The notes under the pieces: model-generated | Seen by the model: only the letters and a program-made list of their open reading frames with translations | The model's database searches: none | What the model was told of the DNA's origin: nothing | Assembly (NCBI GenBank): GCA_009792885.1 | Contig: WMCF01000015.1 | Coordinates: 12,894,053-12,958,052, forward strand | Length of the DNA: 64,000 bases | Direction of reading: 5' to 3' | Source: Eremophila alpestris peregrina | Lineage: Eukaryota > Chordata > Aves > Passeriformes > Alaudidae | Program-made: the position numbers and the translations under genes | Shown: positions 1-15,400 of the stretch, in pieces | Position numbering within the stretch: position 1 is the first letter of the stretch | Layout: each line of letters opens with the position of its first letter

Positions 1-3000
1 CTATGCTCTTACAGCCTAGGAATAAAACAAAAATATTGCAACTTGTTAAAAAATAATATAACAATAAATATTTCTTTCAAAATATTGACAACTGTATGCA
101 ACTTTCTTTGTTTTAAAAGAAAGGTAGGCTGCATTGACTGTACAACCTCTTCAGTAATATTTTCAGCTTTTCCTAATAAAATAATAACAATTTATTCTCA
201 TTTAATTGAGGTCTAAACTCACAAATGTCTTTAGAAAATTTTTTCATCTAAATCAATTTGAAGCAGATCCCTAAAATAGTTACTGTCTATCATTAGGTAA
301 GATACAGTATAGTTATATTTACCATTTATGTCAACAATTGTACAACATTAATATGCAAGATAATACATTTTTTACTCCTGATGGAATTTGAACTGAAGAT
401 TGAACTTTTTTCTGAAAATAAAGATTTGATCAAATGGAGTTGGCAATGTGTGAAAAAATATACTTTTTACAATGAAATTCAAAGAACATCATTTAAGAAA
501 ACCCTGACCTGGATTTAAAAAAAATTAAAAATATAAATTTTTATTAAAGGCAATAATAAAATAAATTTCCTGAGTGAAGAATTTTAGGGTAGTTTCTGAG
601 GCCTTAGGAAGTCAGACTCCAAAAAGAATGAAAGAGGAACAAGACACACTCTATTTCAAAGTTGTTTCTTATTTCTGAGCTATTAAAAATAACTGTATAT
701 ATGTATATAAATAAAACCTGGCAAATGTTACTTTCACCTTGAGATTGATTATGATATTTAGAATTATTTCTGATACAGGAAGGAGGTGTGCTAATAGTCT
801 TGCAACAATGCTGCTTAACACCTACTTTGTAATGCTAATAAGGATAGATTAATATTAAATGAAGAAAACATCTAAATTCCCTTGAAGGCATTTTCTCTTT
901 GTGACTCAAAAACAAAACAATAGAAGAGGAAGCAATAGGAATGTGAGTAAAATTACTATTACGTGATGACCTAAAGCTTGATTTCATTGTTCTGCCAGCA
1001 GCAGTGGAATTGAAAAGGCTTTGTCACATTCTCTAGACACACTGACTGTGAATAAAACACACACCTTAGGTAACTGAGGACCTGGTCAAGGATTAGACCT
1101 GACATGACATAATTGACTTTGAAGGCTTGAAGAGGAATTCAGACCATTGTGGCTAAACAGGAAAAATGTCTAAGGAAATCAGATTAATAAAAGCTTGCCT
1201 GAAATGAAAGCTCACTGTTGATAAAGGATAAGTTTACAACTATTATATTAACATTAGTCACTGTAAAGGAATCCATGAACTATTGAACAACTCTTAAAAA
1301 ACATGTAATCAGTTGAATTTGAGTATCTTAGAGAAGCAAAACCCCAAGCCTTTTTAGTCTACTCAGAAATTCTGAATGGTCTAAATGGGTATTATGGACC
1401 ATGTAGTGCTTGGAATTTTTCTGAGGACTAAAAATGCAAGTGTGCTGAAGAGATACTTTATTCTTTGACAGTGCCAGTTTCTGCTCAATGATTGTATAAA
1501 TATTCCAGAAAAGAATTTTAGACAGAATTCTCACAGCAAATGCTTTCTAGAAGTGGAAGGTTCTAAATAGTCCAGGGGTAGATGTGTAAACAGTAGCAAA
1601 GCTTGTCTTCCAAATTATCTTTTTTCTACAGTTAACTATGCAAATCTTTTTGTTGTTTATTTGTTTGGAATTTTTTGTTTTCAGCTGCCTTTTCAGAAGT
1701 TTAATGCCTTCCAATAATAATAATAAGTGCAATAGTTAGTCTGAAAGGTCCTTGGATTTCACTGGAAACAAATCTACAGACACTGAGAGCCTTGAAATGA
1801 GGTGACCTCATGGACAGAATGCATGCCCTGATGTATCTGCAACACTGACAAACAATCATGAAGATATGTCTACTGTCTCATGTACATCCAGTGAATGAAA
1901 GGGTTGGGAGCCCACTTGATACAGGTCCCTGTACAAGGGAATAATTTTAGAACTTTTGTGAACCAATATTAACTGAGTGAAATGCAGCATTAAGCAGAAT
2001 GAAGACGGTATAAGAATCAAGATGAACTTTCATAAAAAGACCTTGAAGTTAAACAGATTTTGATTTTCTAGGTCTGAAAAAACCCATTCTTTTCTTTATT
2101 GCTGTCCAGAATAAATATTGGACTAAGCCATCAGTGTTTGCAGAAATATTCTAAGAGCAGGATTTAAAAAAAAAATTAAAAGCAAGACAAAATTAACCAG
2201 ACTTTCCCCTTAATTTCCTCAAAACTTAGTTCTGAAGGTGTGTGAATATCTTTTTCCCTCATAAATGAATCTTCACATAGAAGTCAATATTAATCTAACT
2301 ACTAGGAAGGAGGGAGACAGGATTAACATACAAAAGTTCTTTGCTATAACTTTCCTGTTGCTCCATAAACGTCCTTTCACTCTACTTGCTTCTCTCTATT
2401 TTTCCTTTATGTATCTCATTTTTTTCTTTTTTTTTTTCCCACAGCATGATGTCTTTCTTTTGTGCTATATCACAATGGTTAGAGCACTCAGGATGTGGGA
2501 GAACAGGTAAAGAGAGAAATGTATTATGTGGCTGTGCTACATGATAATTTATTTGAACGATGCTTGCCAGACATGATTTTTATTTAGCTTAAAACCAGTT
2601 CCTGTATCATGAATTAGCAAGAATAAGATTGTCTTTATTGAAAGATGGAATGTATTTCAGGAACAGAACTAACAAAAAATGTGACTTGGAATCAAATATA
2701 TTACTTGGACACTGTCTGTTTTGCAAATCTGTTAGGAATCAGATCTTTATTGAATTTGCTGTGAAAGCTGCATTAGAAGTCATTAATACTTAAACATTAA
2801 CATTGGTTTAAAATTGCTAATGTCATGTCCAGGCAGGTAGAAGCCTATTTCTAGCCTCTTGCAATCATATTGTAAGGGTTAAAAAAAGCGACAAAATTTC
2901 CTTAATATTTTTAGCATTGTTGAGTTACAGAAATTATCCACATCATCCTAAGAAAAGATTGCTTTTTTAACTCAATAAATGCGACACAGCATTTTCCAAA

Positions 3001-4482
3001 TAATCAGCAATTTTCCCTCTTGAGTTGCCTGAAAAAGCCTGTGAATTCAGAGACCATCTCGCAAAATCTTGCTTAGCTGTGAAAATAAGCCTGAGGATGC
3101 TCTGCCAAGCATTACAACAAACTAAACTAAATCATTGACTATAGCTCACAACAGAAAGGCTTCTAAATGGAAGATGATATTCACTGGAAACCTTTCCCTG
3201 AGTATCAAAAATAGCAGCAGGACAGGGACAAATAGACAAAAGATTTTCAAGAGCCATACTCTCTTCCACAGAAGAATGAGGGCATCATGTTTTTCACTAT
3301 CTAATGACATTTTGCAACACTTCATTTGAGTTTTATTTCTGAATATTTAACTTCTTTTGAAATATTGCTTGAAAATAAAGAAATATGATGTAAAATACTT
3401 CTGCTTCTCTTCAATCTGATAGTACTAATTAGTGTATAAAAAAATTCAGTTATTTAAGTTCATGCAGCCATTGTTTCTGGAAACCATAAACAGTCATATA
3501 TTTGAGGTTTTATGTTTCAGACCTGCATGTTTTTTTGATTCATCTGGAATCTAAACTATAACAATAGAAACAGGAACAATTCTTTAAATTAGCTTTTTTT
3601 ATTCCTTCCAGCAGTCAAATGGTTTCCCATGGGGACCTTTATCCTGTTCCACTAAATAAAAACACTAGATCTGACCAAAAAAAGAGGAGATGCAAGTGAA
3701 CATGTTTTTTGTGTCTGACTTTTCTTCTTTCCTTCCTTGCTAAGATTTCAGAAGAACATTTACAGCCAGTTTACAGAGCAATAAAATAATTAGTTGTGTA
3801 TTTATCACTATTATTTTTTTATAGAGAGCTATATAAAATAACCTGGGGATAAAAAACAAGAAATTCTAATCTCTAAGCTCACAAAATCTAGTATTCATGC
3901 TTAATTTTAAATATTTCTAAGCATTTTTATTTAATTATACTACATAATGTGTCTAAATGCAAGCCTTATGATTGTAGGCTCTTGATCTAAGCACCTAATG
4001 TGCTTAAATGTTCCTCAATTCTAAGATTTCATTTTAGGACTCATGTAAGAAAATGTAAATAATAATTAAAAAACAAGTTTGTTAATATACGTGTTGTATA
4101 GCGTTGTGCGAAGATTAAAAAAAAAAAAGAAGAAGAAAAAAAAAGAAAACCAGATAGTGAATTTTAACTTCTGATTCTATTAGTCATACAGAGACTTGGG
4201 AAAAATCATTCTGCAACCAAAATGATATGTCATGTCCCAGGGCATTCTGTTGTAAAGGGAAGGATATCAGTGTTTTTAGCAAAAGCTCCAAACTAAAAAT
4301 ACTTAGAGGCCAGGGAATAAGACTGTGACAGTGCTTAACATGCAGCGCGCTTCATGACATTTACAATCACTTCCAAATTTGCAGTAGGACCTTCTCTTAT
4401 CCTCTTTTCTCCCAAAGGCAAAATCTGAATATGCCACTTACACATTTGTGTTTCTGCCTTTCTTTGAGGAAACAAACATATT

Positions 4483-4515
4483 CCATCCATCCTTCCTTCC
4501 TTCCTTCCTCTCTCT
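4483..4515. repeat. CATC/CTTC tetranucleotide microsatellite
   Basis: Two CATC units pass into about six CTTC units and then a short CT run. This is an ordinary short tandem repeat, too short to imply a function, and a plausible polymorphic marker. Confidence 0.85.
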
Positions 4516-6420
4516 GAGCTCTGATGGAAAAAAAACCCTTTATACTCTTATAAAACTCTTTGAAGTTTTTGTTGCATTTGTTTGGTGCTTCCTTCCTTTT
4601 TAAACTCTCTTAATTATTACAGATACCTGTAAAAATCTTATGCCAGCCTCAGAGAAATAAAGGGAAGCTTTAATGTCTCCCATTAACTTTGGAGCTGGCT
4701 TTGTTATTCTTCTGATTTTTTCAGATTGCTGTATTGTTAGGGTTAAAAAAATTAAAGTGAAGAAACTGCAATGCATAAAATTCTTGATAGAAGTTTACCT
4801 GAAAAGAAATAATAAGACTGAATTATATAATCAATACCTACAATAAACTCAAGTATTTTCTCAAATTTATAACAGCATCATTGGGACTAATAGCCTCAGC
4901 ATTACTAAAGAGGTTTGTTTGCATGTCTTGGATACTTACAAAAAGACATTTAAAAGCTCTTTTTTTCTTTTTACAGAAGTAACATCTCACTTTTTGCAAA
5001 TGACAATTCTTTTTCTAACTGTAACATAGAAGTGGGACAGAGGTGCCTTTTTTTTAAAGGAAAAATGTATTTGATCAGGACTAACAATTCTTTGGGCAGT
5101 GTGACACCAGCTGCTAACAAGCTAGGAAAAAAATCAAGTAAGAAAATGAAAGAAAGAAAATAATGAAAGTTCAGGCAGCAAAGCAGCACACTTGTGACAT
5201 TATTTGGGACAGAAAGAGAGGAGAAAGTCATTCCTGCATTGCATTATGTTAGAGGTCCCCGGTGGCAAAGACCTTGGACAGGTACCATATGAAAAACTGT
5301 GAGGTGAGAAGAAATTTCATCCTTACTATTTCATAAACTGCTTCTTGCAGGGAATTAAACTGTGTCCCCCTGCACAGAGGGAGGATTGGAAACACATGAG
5401 GAGAAACAACTGTCATCAAGCAAATGAGTGATGCAAAATGGGAGCATGTTATTTGTGTTCCAGTAAGAAGTATGTCCATGTTTTCACCGTTTCCCCTGAG
5501 TCACCCACTGTTTCTTGCTGCAGGGTAAAAAGAAGGAGCATTGTGTCTCTGCCTCCAAAGCTACTTTCCCTCACTGGGAAGTATATCTATCTTTTTAAAT
5601 CTTTCCAACCACAAATTCTTTATTGAGTGATTCCAGAAAAACCAAAGCAATACAAAGAATTCCAGAAGGGCAGGAACTTCTCTTGAGTGTAAATTTAATG
5701 CATACTACTGCAAAAGTATCCCCTTGCACCACTGCACACATGCACCAGACAAATGCATACAACTTAGAAAACAGAGACTATCAGTATGAATTTCATGGGG
5801 AAAAAAAAAAAAGGAGCAAGATCTCATTTTCTTTCTTTTTTGTGATGCGATGATGCTACATGCTGCCAGATCCTTCTCTTAAATTGCTCTCTAACAGCTA
5901 GATGCCCTCCACAAAGCTGTCACAAGAGAAGAATAGCACACACCAAGGTTGTTTTCATTTGTTTAAGCTCCTGCTGTGCTGCTTGTCTCCAGTATCAAAG
6001 CTTTCCTTTTTCAGAACAAATTTCTTTTAACATATTGTTCTCCCTTTCTAAGGTTCTGCTTGGTTCGCATAACAAAATCTCCACCATACACTCATGGATT
6101 TATTGAAAGAAGCTACATTTTCCAAAGGAAAATAAAAAAGCTGCTGAGGTATAGATTTTCACATATTGAATCAGAAAGCATATGCTGATGTATTGGTAAC
6201 ATATGATCCAAAATCATTATTATTAGCTTTGCTGGACCTTGCTACCATAAGATGATATTGCCATCTATTTCTTTTGCTTCCATAGCAGAATTACAACTTT
6301 AAGCCTTCTACTATCATACCTTGAAACAAGTCCCTTTTGGCACATACACAGCTTAATACAGTAAGGACCAATCTCTGCAGGTATATCTACAAACATATGT
6401 ACAAGGACATACAGCGTTTA

Positions 6421-6438
6421 TATACATATATATGTATA
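6421..6438. repeat. 18-bp perfect AT palindrome
   Basis: TATACATATATATGTATA reads the same on both strands and lies inside a longer TA/CA-rich patch (about 6413-6448). It could form a small cruciform, but such palindromes arise easily in degenerate TA repeats. Confidence 0.7.
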
Positions 6439-9400
6439 CATATATATCAGTAATACCAGTATTTAAAAGTAGACAAAATCTTAATTGTCTGACTTAGTGG
6501 CATTCAAGGTGCCAATCCCTGTGGACCTTGTGCTTTTTTCAATTTTTTCATTTTATGTAATATTAATAAGCGTGTAATACACTACAGTAAACTAAAGTTA
6601 CTACTAAAGAGCGAGAGCAACATTGTTAAAAAAAAAAAAGCAAGAAAGAATAGGCAATTATTCAATAAATATTTAATTTTTATGTTTATTAATATATACT
6701 TTTGAATATCAGATACATTAATAAAATAAATGGAACCAGTAAGGAGATATGTTCCAGAAAGGAAGCATCACCCCACCTGCAGTTTATTTTTCATCTCCTA
6801 AATGACAGTCACAAATCTGTACTATTTATTAGCAGTATAATGAGAGCACACTCCTTGATTCAGTCAAGGGTCCTCCCTCCCAAGCTTTAGGATAGTGTAT
6901 GCCATTGTGTTCTCCTAGCATTATTTCTAGTCTTCCTTTTTTTTTTATCACGTCTTTCCTTGTGACTGTCTCAGCAAGTCAACATGATGAAAACAAATGT
7001 TATTAGACCTTCATTTTCACACTAAAATCCCGGAAGGGGAGCTCTCCTGCTTACAGCTCTAATTGCTTTAACAGCACATCTTTCAGGTCTTGTTCTTGTG
7101 GGTTTGATTCTGCAGCCCTTACTCAGCTTGAGTAGTACAGTTCTTCTGAGTAGTTTCATTGATACCCAGGAGCCTTCTCTCATTATTAAGTGCTTCTCAG
7201 CAGGAATAAGGATTGCAGAACTGAGAAGTGTGAGCTTATTTCAAAAGGGGAGCCAACTAGGCACAGATTCCAGTGAAAGGGAGCACAAGCTTTGCTTATC
7301 TCACATTTGCCTTCCACACAGATCTACCCCCACTCCCCTCTGCCCCCACCACCCTCCAGTTCCCAAGTCTCTCAAGCACAAAATAAACAGAATTCTAGCA
7401 AGTTAGAAACAGCCAATTCAGCTGATGCTGTAGTTCATTTTTAAGCCAATGCACGTTATTCAGGATATTTCTATACAGTGAAAAAGTTACAACTTCAAGT
7501 GTCTACAGAGCTCCTGGTTTGCTCTCTTAAGATAATTTTGTTTAGGCAGTCTCCACTGAGGTTATTCATTTAGACAAACAAGTGCAAATAATTTATTAAA
7601 ATAACTTTGCACTGTTATTTTATGTATAATATTTTATTTTTCAGGAGTATTATTAAGTTAGCCTTCCAGCTCTCCTTTGAAATTCAGTAGAATTAATCAT
7701 TTAATAAAGCACCTAAAAGAATGTATTCATATACATTTGACACAAATGTCTATGAATGTCAAAACCCATTATATAAACCAGAAAAATGCCCAGAATGGTT
7801 CCTCCGACAAATAACATATCTCTAGTAGAAAAGATGATCTGTAACAGACTCAGATAAAGGTGAGAAAGCAGCAGGATACAGACCCATACTCAAATACCAG
7901 GTGCAATACAGCAGTGTTAGTATGTTGCATTTGGGTTTTTTCTAGTCATGGGAAAATAAAGCATTGGAGTGCAGATAGAGCATTGCCCTAGAAAAACTCT
8001 GTGACATCTCCTGTCAACACAAGCTTACTTACCTTCACAGAGTACTGCACTCTCACAGCTTCATACACTCAGAGATTCATACATCCTTCTCCTGATCTCC
8101 AGAATTGTTCCCCAAATTGCAACATCAAGGAGATCTTAATGTCAAGAAAAAGAACTGCTATGTTAATGAGAAATTAATATAAATAATATTTCACATTGTT
8201 CATGATTTTCAGGTGAATTTCAGATTGCTTAGCCAAAATTAAATTCTAAAAACACAACTATATTTTCATTCATCATAAGAGCTTTAACACTTACAAAATT
8301 CAGTTAATTAATCTATGAGGCTTAGCACACAATTACAATATAACATATATTAATAAAAACAATAGCACATAGATATATACCCTCAGAAGCTTATTTGAAT
8401 TCAGCATTGTTTGGAAGAAGACAACATAAGTAAAAATTGTTGAAGTTAATGTCTGCTCAAATTGAAGGTAAGATGTAGTAGAGGTTGTGAAGATATACAT
8501 TGGCATATATAAGGTGTGCCTATTACTACTATTATTACTATTTAGCTCTCTGAAAATTGGGCATATTTTTTGTCTCCTTTGAGCTCAGATCAGAGGATAA
8601 CTGTCTAATACCATGCAGAGTCTAATTCTTTACTCCAAAATGTCAAAACTCAAGCTACTTTGCTCAGCAGGTGTTTGGCTTTGTTTCTGAAATTCCCCAA
8701 GAGATTTTGAACTGCCAATGTTCTCAAAACTTGTATGGCACAGACTGTGCAGCCTACGAGTGGAGTTGATTTCTTTTTACATTGATTTTTTATCGAGAAT
8801 CTAGGGATATTTCCTACATATTTGGTGATCCATCACAAAAACTAGTTTCTGATTATCTCTTATACAAAGGGGATGTTTCCATCTGCGGCGGGAAAAGCCT
8901 GTGCAGAAGCCTGCATTTTTTTCTCCTCCCCCCAGTATCTGTGGTCTGACTCCTTTCCAAAGCCTCATACATATCTACCTGAAGCAAGAACAATCTTTCC
9001 TGCACAGAGCTTGGTTTTGTGGGTATTTTGGTTTGTTGATTGGTTTTGGATTGGGTTGGGTTTTTTCAGATGACAATACCTGAAGCAGTCCTATCTCAAC
9101 CAAGGTTTCTTGGAGTCTGTTGTTATTTTCATGTTCATATCATTCTAGACTACTGGCATTTTGATCTTTGAATTACCCCAATTGCTAACAATTATGTTTA
9201 GTATTTTTTTCCTTTTATTTCCATTTTCTTTCTTCTGATGTTATGGAACTTGCAGTGATGCAAATCTTTAGCACAATCACACTTCTGAACAGGACTTCTA
9301 ATAACGTTTTCTTGATTAACTTTTCATGACCCTGTGTGCCTTTTGATACTGTAAAACCAAATTTTCCCGGAATTTATTTAGTTCTCTTTTAAGATCCCTC

Positions 9401-12400
9401 AATTTAAGCTTCTCCTACATAGCTGAACCTTTTAAAATGTTTCTGGAATTATTGGACTAAAATATAAGCCGTTCTTCTCTTAGTCTGCAGCAGTTTCAGC
9501 TTATTCAGCACCAGAACATGAAACTGATGTATAAAACTGCAGCCTTTGTTTAGTTTCCTTATTTGACCTATAATCAAAAATCAGATGGTATACTTCTAAT
9601 TATGTTCTTAGCAAAGCAATCCTTGCGAATTAATTTCTCACTACTCACATCAGCCAGATTTATCTTTCAAAGATAGTAAGCCTTCATCATATTGGATATT
9701 CAAAACAGATAAATTTAGACTGAAATCTGCAACAGTGTCCAGCTTTAGATCCCCCCTGGGAGTAGTGGAAGTCTTATTAAAGGCTCCAATTTTAAGTGAC
9801 TGTTGAAGCTGCTACCTGAAATGTTTCACCTGGTTGTTTAATATAGCCTTTCAAGTGCAATTTATGACTTTGTTCACTATCTACTAAGTATTTTAATTAA
9901 TCAGTGCTTTATGAACCTAACACTTTATGGGTTTTGTTGCTTAGCAACAGAACTTCCTCCAATAAGCGGCTATGTCCAGAGTCCTTTAACCAGCTTTCAT
10001 CTTCCATTTTTAAATTCAGTAATTTCAGTACTTTTAGAAAACAAAGCACTTCTAATTTCAAGGCAAATATATTTTATTTAATTTTTCACTTGCATTTCAA
10101 ATACTAAAATGACAATGGAATACTAGGAATAGCTATAGCTGCACTAACATATTATTCACTGTAAATATATACAATGGAATCCAAACAACAGTAATCACAT
10201 CAGCCAAATGTTGGCAGTTCTTTTCATTGCTGTGGGAAACACACTCTCACTCATTCCAAAATCCCTATTAAATCTGTATTAACATCCTCCATCTCTGGAA
10301 ATAAGCAATAGAGTAGTAAATTATACTTCTGTGTAAACTGAATTCTAAAGTTGAGAACAGGACTTTTGCAATTTACAGGCATTTTAACTTCTAATGCTGT
10401 TAAAATAGATGTTTCTCAGTCCATGAGCTCTTCTGTGGCACAAATAACAGCTCTGTTTGTACATCAAGGGTTCAGTTTTTAATTCCATTGTTATGCATAA
10501 CAATATTAGAATTAATATCAGTTTCTCTGTTTTCTAGGATTCATTTCCTGAAGGCTAAATTTATCCCCACCTATGCAGAGACCAGTGCAGAAGGTACCCA
10601 CTAAATTATCAACCTCTGCAAGAAGTGTAAACATTTAACAAATATTTAGTCTGATTCTTGGAAATGTTGTATATCCACTTTATGCCTGTGTCAGATGTTC
10701 AGTACTGTAATTACACCTGAGTCTAATTTAGAATTATAGAATTAATGGTAGTAACTCTTTACACTAACGTAAATACCCCATATAATACATCAGAATAAAA
10801 AACAAATTTGAAAAACTAATTTTCCCCATATTTAGATTAGACAGCACAGTCTTACTATTTTTTAACACTTGACTTGTAACACCAAATGTGTCAATTTACC
10901 CCCTTTGATATACGTATATACCACCATCTATGGAGAGAGGATTTGTTTGGAGAGAAAATATAAAATGCATAATAAATTAATTTGGGTACTAAGCCTATGA
11001 AATTAGCCTTTGACAGGTGCTAAATCAGTAAATATATTCTATGTGTCCATGTATGAACTATGCCTCTTTAGATTTTTCAGAATAACTAAGATTTCACAGT
11101 AGTGGAAGTTATAATCTTCAATGTACATGCTCCACTGCTCCATTGCTCAGTGGTTTGCTACTGCAGTGTAGCTATTTGGATAAACATTTCTCTTTTCACA
11201 TTATGTGATATAATTTCATAGACATAATCTTTCACATCGAGGAGTGCCACCTCGTAAGAAAATCTAATGAGAATATTGTAAGATGTAACTGGTTCCAGTA
11301 AAGTAACCCATCTGATAGACATTCCCTTAAGATCTATGTAGCACATAAAAGGATATATTTAAGCTGATCTTTTCTAGAACTGTGCATGCTTGGCATATGC
11401 TGCATAGTATGTTAAATGAGCACTAACCAAAAGTTTGGATTACAACAGTTATTTTTAACAGACAGCTTTTGAGAAAGTTTTTATTTTGTTTTGTCTTTCT
11501 TTTCCTTTGAAGTCTCTGAATTCTGTTCTTCTCTTTGATACAGATGAAATGATGAAATACAGAGAGAACAAAGTTATATTGAAATGAAATATAATTCCAA
11601 AATCCTTTGTAATTCTTTCTTTAAATGAACATCCTTCAGATGCTCATTGTCACTGTTTCACACATTGTGTCTTCATTAACAACACTCTGAAATACCGAGA
11701 AAAAAAAGGGATAAGTCTTAATTTTCTTACCCCTTTTTCACCTGAGCAGGATTGTCAGCTATTCCGCTAGCATCACAGGGAAAAGTCCTGAGGGCTACTG
11801 CTCAGTTGTAGGACATTAATATGGCAAAACCTTCTTGCTACCACCATGTATTCTATGAACATAACAAAGGTATCTGCCTGCATTTTTTTTCACATTTCTC
11901 TGTGCAATCACTGCTCAGGAGAAAGGAATTGTAGATGTAGTTTTGTTCTGCTTTTTACTGTTAACAAATTAAATATTTTTCAAATGTTTTATTTTCCATG
12001 GTAACACAATTAGTGTGTAATGTTTCTTAAAATGTTAATAAAACATAAATAAATTTGTGCAAACTTTTTTTTTCCATGGAGCTGCAAATATTTAAAGCTT
12101 CTAATAACTGTTGAAAGAATGGTCTGAAGACAATAAAGAAAAAAAAAAAGAAAAAATCAAGATCTCATTCACTATTCATGGTTAGGAATGGATATTTCAA
12201 AATTTTGACTGCATTTGTGGAGAAAGGCAAGCAGTCATGCAAGGGTGGAAGCTTGGTTCAGACTAACCCATAGAAATAACAGTGTCACGTAGACATTATT
12301 AATGAACCAAGACATCATAATCACTGAGGTCTCTGCCACCTCTAAAATAAACTTTATTCACCTCCTACTGCCAACTCAGTGAATTTCTACACCATTCTAT

Positions 12401-15400
12401 AGACCTACTAATTTCAGTTACCCAGTCTGGGACCAGGCAAGAATCTCTCCTGAGGCTCAGAGAAAAATGTCTCTATCTGCCTGCAAAATGTAGATTTTCC
12501 TAAAGCAATGTTAGTGTTCAGAAATAGTTAGTAGAATATTTGGAAAAGGAAAAAATTTCAAGGATTAGTCATGAAGGTATTTAAGAAAAATTTTGCTGAT
12601 TTTCCCTGAGGAAGTTAAAAAAGTATTCATTTTATACTGCCAAAATGTGGCTGAGTATTATTAAGATAATTATTAAGAGAGTTTATCCTCATCATTCTGC
12701 TAAGCTTTTTCCAGTGTTCACAAATACTGAACTTTAAGTTACTGCAAATGAAGCTATGGGAGTATTTAAACAGAGTTCTTAAATCTAAGTTCATATTTGA
12801 AGGTATCTTAGAGTGGTGTGTGTTATGACAGGCTCTACTCAACTGACTGAATCAACAGTGCTAGGATATTCAAGATACCCAAAGAAGCTGGTAATGACAA
12901 GTGAAACATCCACACACACACAGAGATCAGTCGGAATGCCACTAAGAATTTCAAAGAACAATAGATACCCATGTAAGAAGTAACTGAATAGAGTGCTGTG
13001 TATTGCTTGTGGATCCTTTGACTACAGTAGAAGCTCAGAAATACTAAAAGCTGCCTGTAATCTGGAGTTCAGTCCCTCTGTAAAAGTGAATATTCTGTCA
13101 CCTTAGGAGCCCAAAGTCATTTGAGTTGATATAATATGTATCAGCTGGCTTCCATCTGCCTCTGCAAAAAAGTGCCTCTCAAAGTTCTCCTTCCTCTGTG
13201 AACATTTTGGCTAGTCCTGCAGATTTGACACGTCACCTGACTTCAATGTTTAGGCAACTGATGTCCATCATGGGTAGATGAGCAAAGAGAAGAGTAAAGA
13301 AGAGAGGTATTTTAGAGTGACTCATTTCATAATTTGAACCCTTTAAAAATGGTAAATCATCCCACTGATGCTAGACACTTGTGTTTCATCAGTGACTATA
13401 GACATCTTCCCTTTAGGAGGTCAGGGCTAGATGTGATTAGTCCAGCTACAGGCTGATTTCTGAGTACCTTTCATCCATTCCATTGATGGCTAAGTGGTCA
13501 GACCTTTTTGGAAAGCTCATGACACACTCGTCTGCTCTTGCAATCATATGTCTACTTTGAAATATCTGGCAATTAGATGGTTGATTCTATTTTTAAGAGC
13601 CTTCATTAGTAAGAACACACTGCCCTAAAGAGAAAGTAGACCTCAAAAACAAGTTTAGATGCATGCAAAAAAACATAGGGTGTAAAAACTGTAGTAAACG
13701 TAATGAATCTTTTAAAGTGCTATTTCAAGTTATTGTGATATTCTTGGGAGCTGGAAACTGAGACAAAGCTGAATGCATATTGAAGATACCACATTTTTTC
13801 TTGTTTATCAATTCTTACTTCGTTCTCTAGCAAGTTCTGAATTATTGATTTGTATGTTGATAAAATTCACCCTAAAGTTAAGAAATGATGAAAAGAGAAA
13901 TTTGAATTGTAAATATTTCTATTAAAGTAATTATTTAAAAAATGAATAAAAAGCCCAACAAAACCCACAGAAATTTAGCATATAGGTAAATCATGCATAT
14001 TGTACAAGATAATAGCTTTTCATCTCAACAGTTTGTCTAACGCTGAAGCATAAGATAAACACAGAATCCACAGTTTTTGTGAATTTATTTGTTTGGGACT
14101 GTTCTGAGATGGAGCAGATCTGTGAATTACTCCTTAGATTTTGCCTTATTGACTTACCTAAAAATGCTTATAGACATATTTCCCTGAAGTATTGTTCTTT
14201 AATCTTAAAAATTTTTGTGAATATGCTGGATACTAAACCTGACTGGACTTTGTTCATCGTACTGTGCTTCTGAAAAAAGGTTCAATAATACAGCCTTTGA
14301 ATTTATCTATTTAATCTTTTCTCCTTTTATGGTGCTCCCAAACACAATTTTTTCTCTCTTTATGTAGGTATACAGAGAGAAAAACTCTATCCATGCCATA
14401 CAAATACACTGCATTACTTTCTTTCAGCTTTTATTTAATAAATGGTTAGCTGGATAGTGGTTTTAGTTCAAATAACTTAATTCATGGAAAATCTGTTGAA
14501 AGATATATCCAAGGACACCTCCTCTGGCCCAGGAAATCTCTGAAGCATAAACCACTATAAACTCTAAGAAAATGTTTATTATGTTCATGTAGTGGGTTCT
14601 CTGGGATTCTCCACTAATGGTTTCTGTCCACTGAACACCAGATGGGTCTTTAATGCTAATTCTGAGGAAAAAAAATAAGAAAATTTTTCTAGACCATGAC
14701 CACTCCTTACTGACACTAGGAAAAAGTAACAAAAGAGTTAAAAGATTTTCACAGAGTTTTTTAAACACTATTATAAATAAACTTATTAGAAATTGTCATT
14801 CCTGAAATAATGCCAGATATTGCCTTTTTCTTGTTATTCTTAATATGAGTAGTTAGGCTTTGTTTAGAATCTATGAATTATTTTGTTTCAAAAGTTTTCC
14901 TTTCTCTATAATTCTAGCAGATTTTCCATTTTCAGATTCACGTATAAGTGTAATGAGCTACTGGATTTAAAATGTGAATGACACAGATGTACAAGTTCAG
15001 CCAAAGTTCTCTATTTCCTGTGACACCATGAATAAAGGACTGCTACTTTTGGCCTCCAGATTGGTTCATTACCATATTGCTCAGAGCAATTTTTTGAAGG
15101 GAGAGTGATGCAGTTTTTTACATTGAAGCATTTATAGAGTAAACATCTAGATTTGTCTTTTTTTTTAGTATTGTTCAGGAATATGAATTCCTTTTAATTT
15201 CTACAAATCACTGACTTGTCTTCCCATGAAAGGACTGCATGAATATTTTATAAGGCAATCTATTTTTCTTAATTTGTTATTTCAAGATGTTTATAGGTGT
15301 TCTTATTTCTTCATACAAAAAAAAAAAAAAACAAAAACAAAAACAGAGCACAAGGCAATTTTCCCCCCTGTATTTTATGGCAGGAGTCTCATTGCAATAT

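Noticed and set aside
4735..4760. GTTAGGGTTAAA considered as an interstitial telomere repeat
   Set aside because: Only a single TTAGGG-like unit is present.
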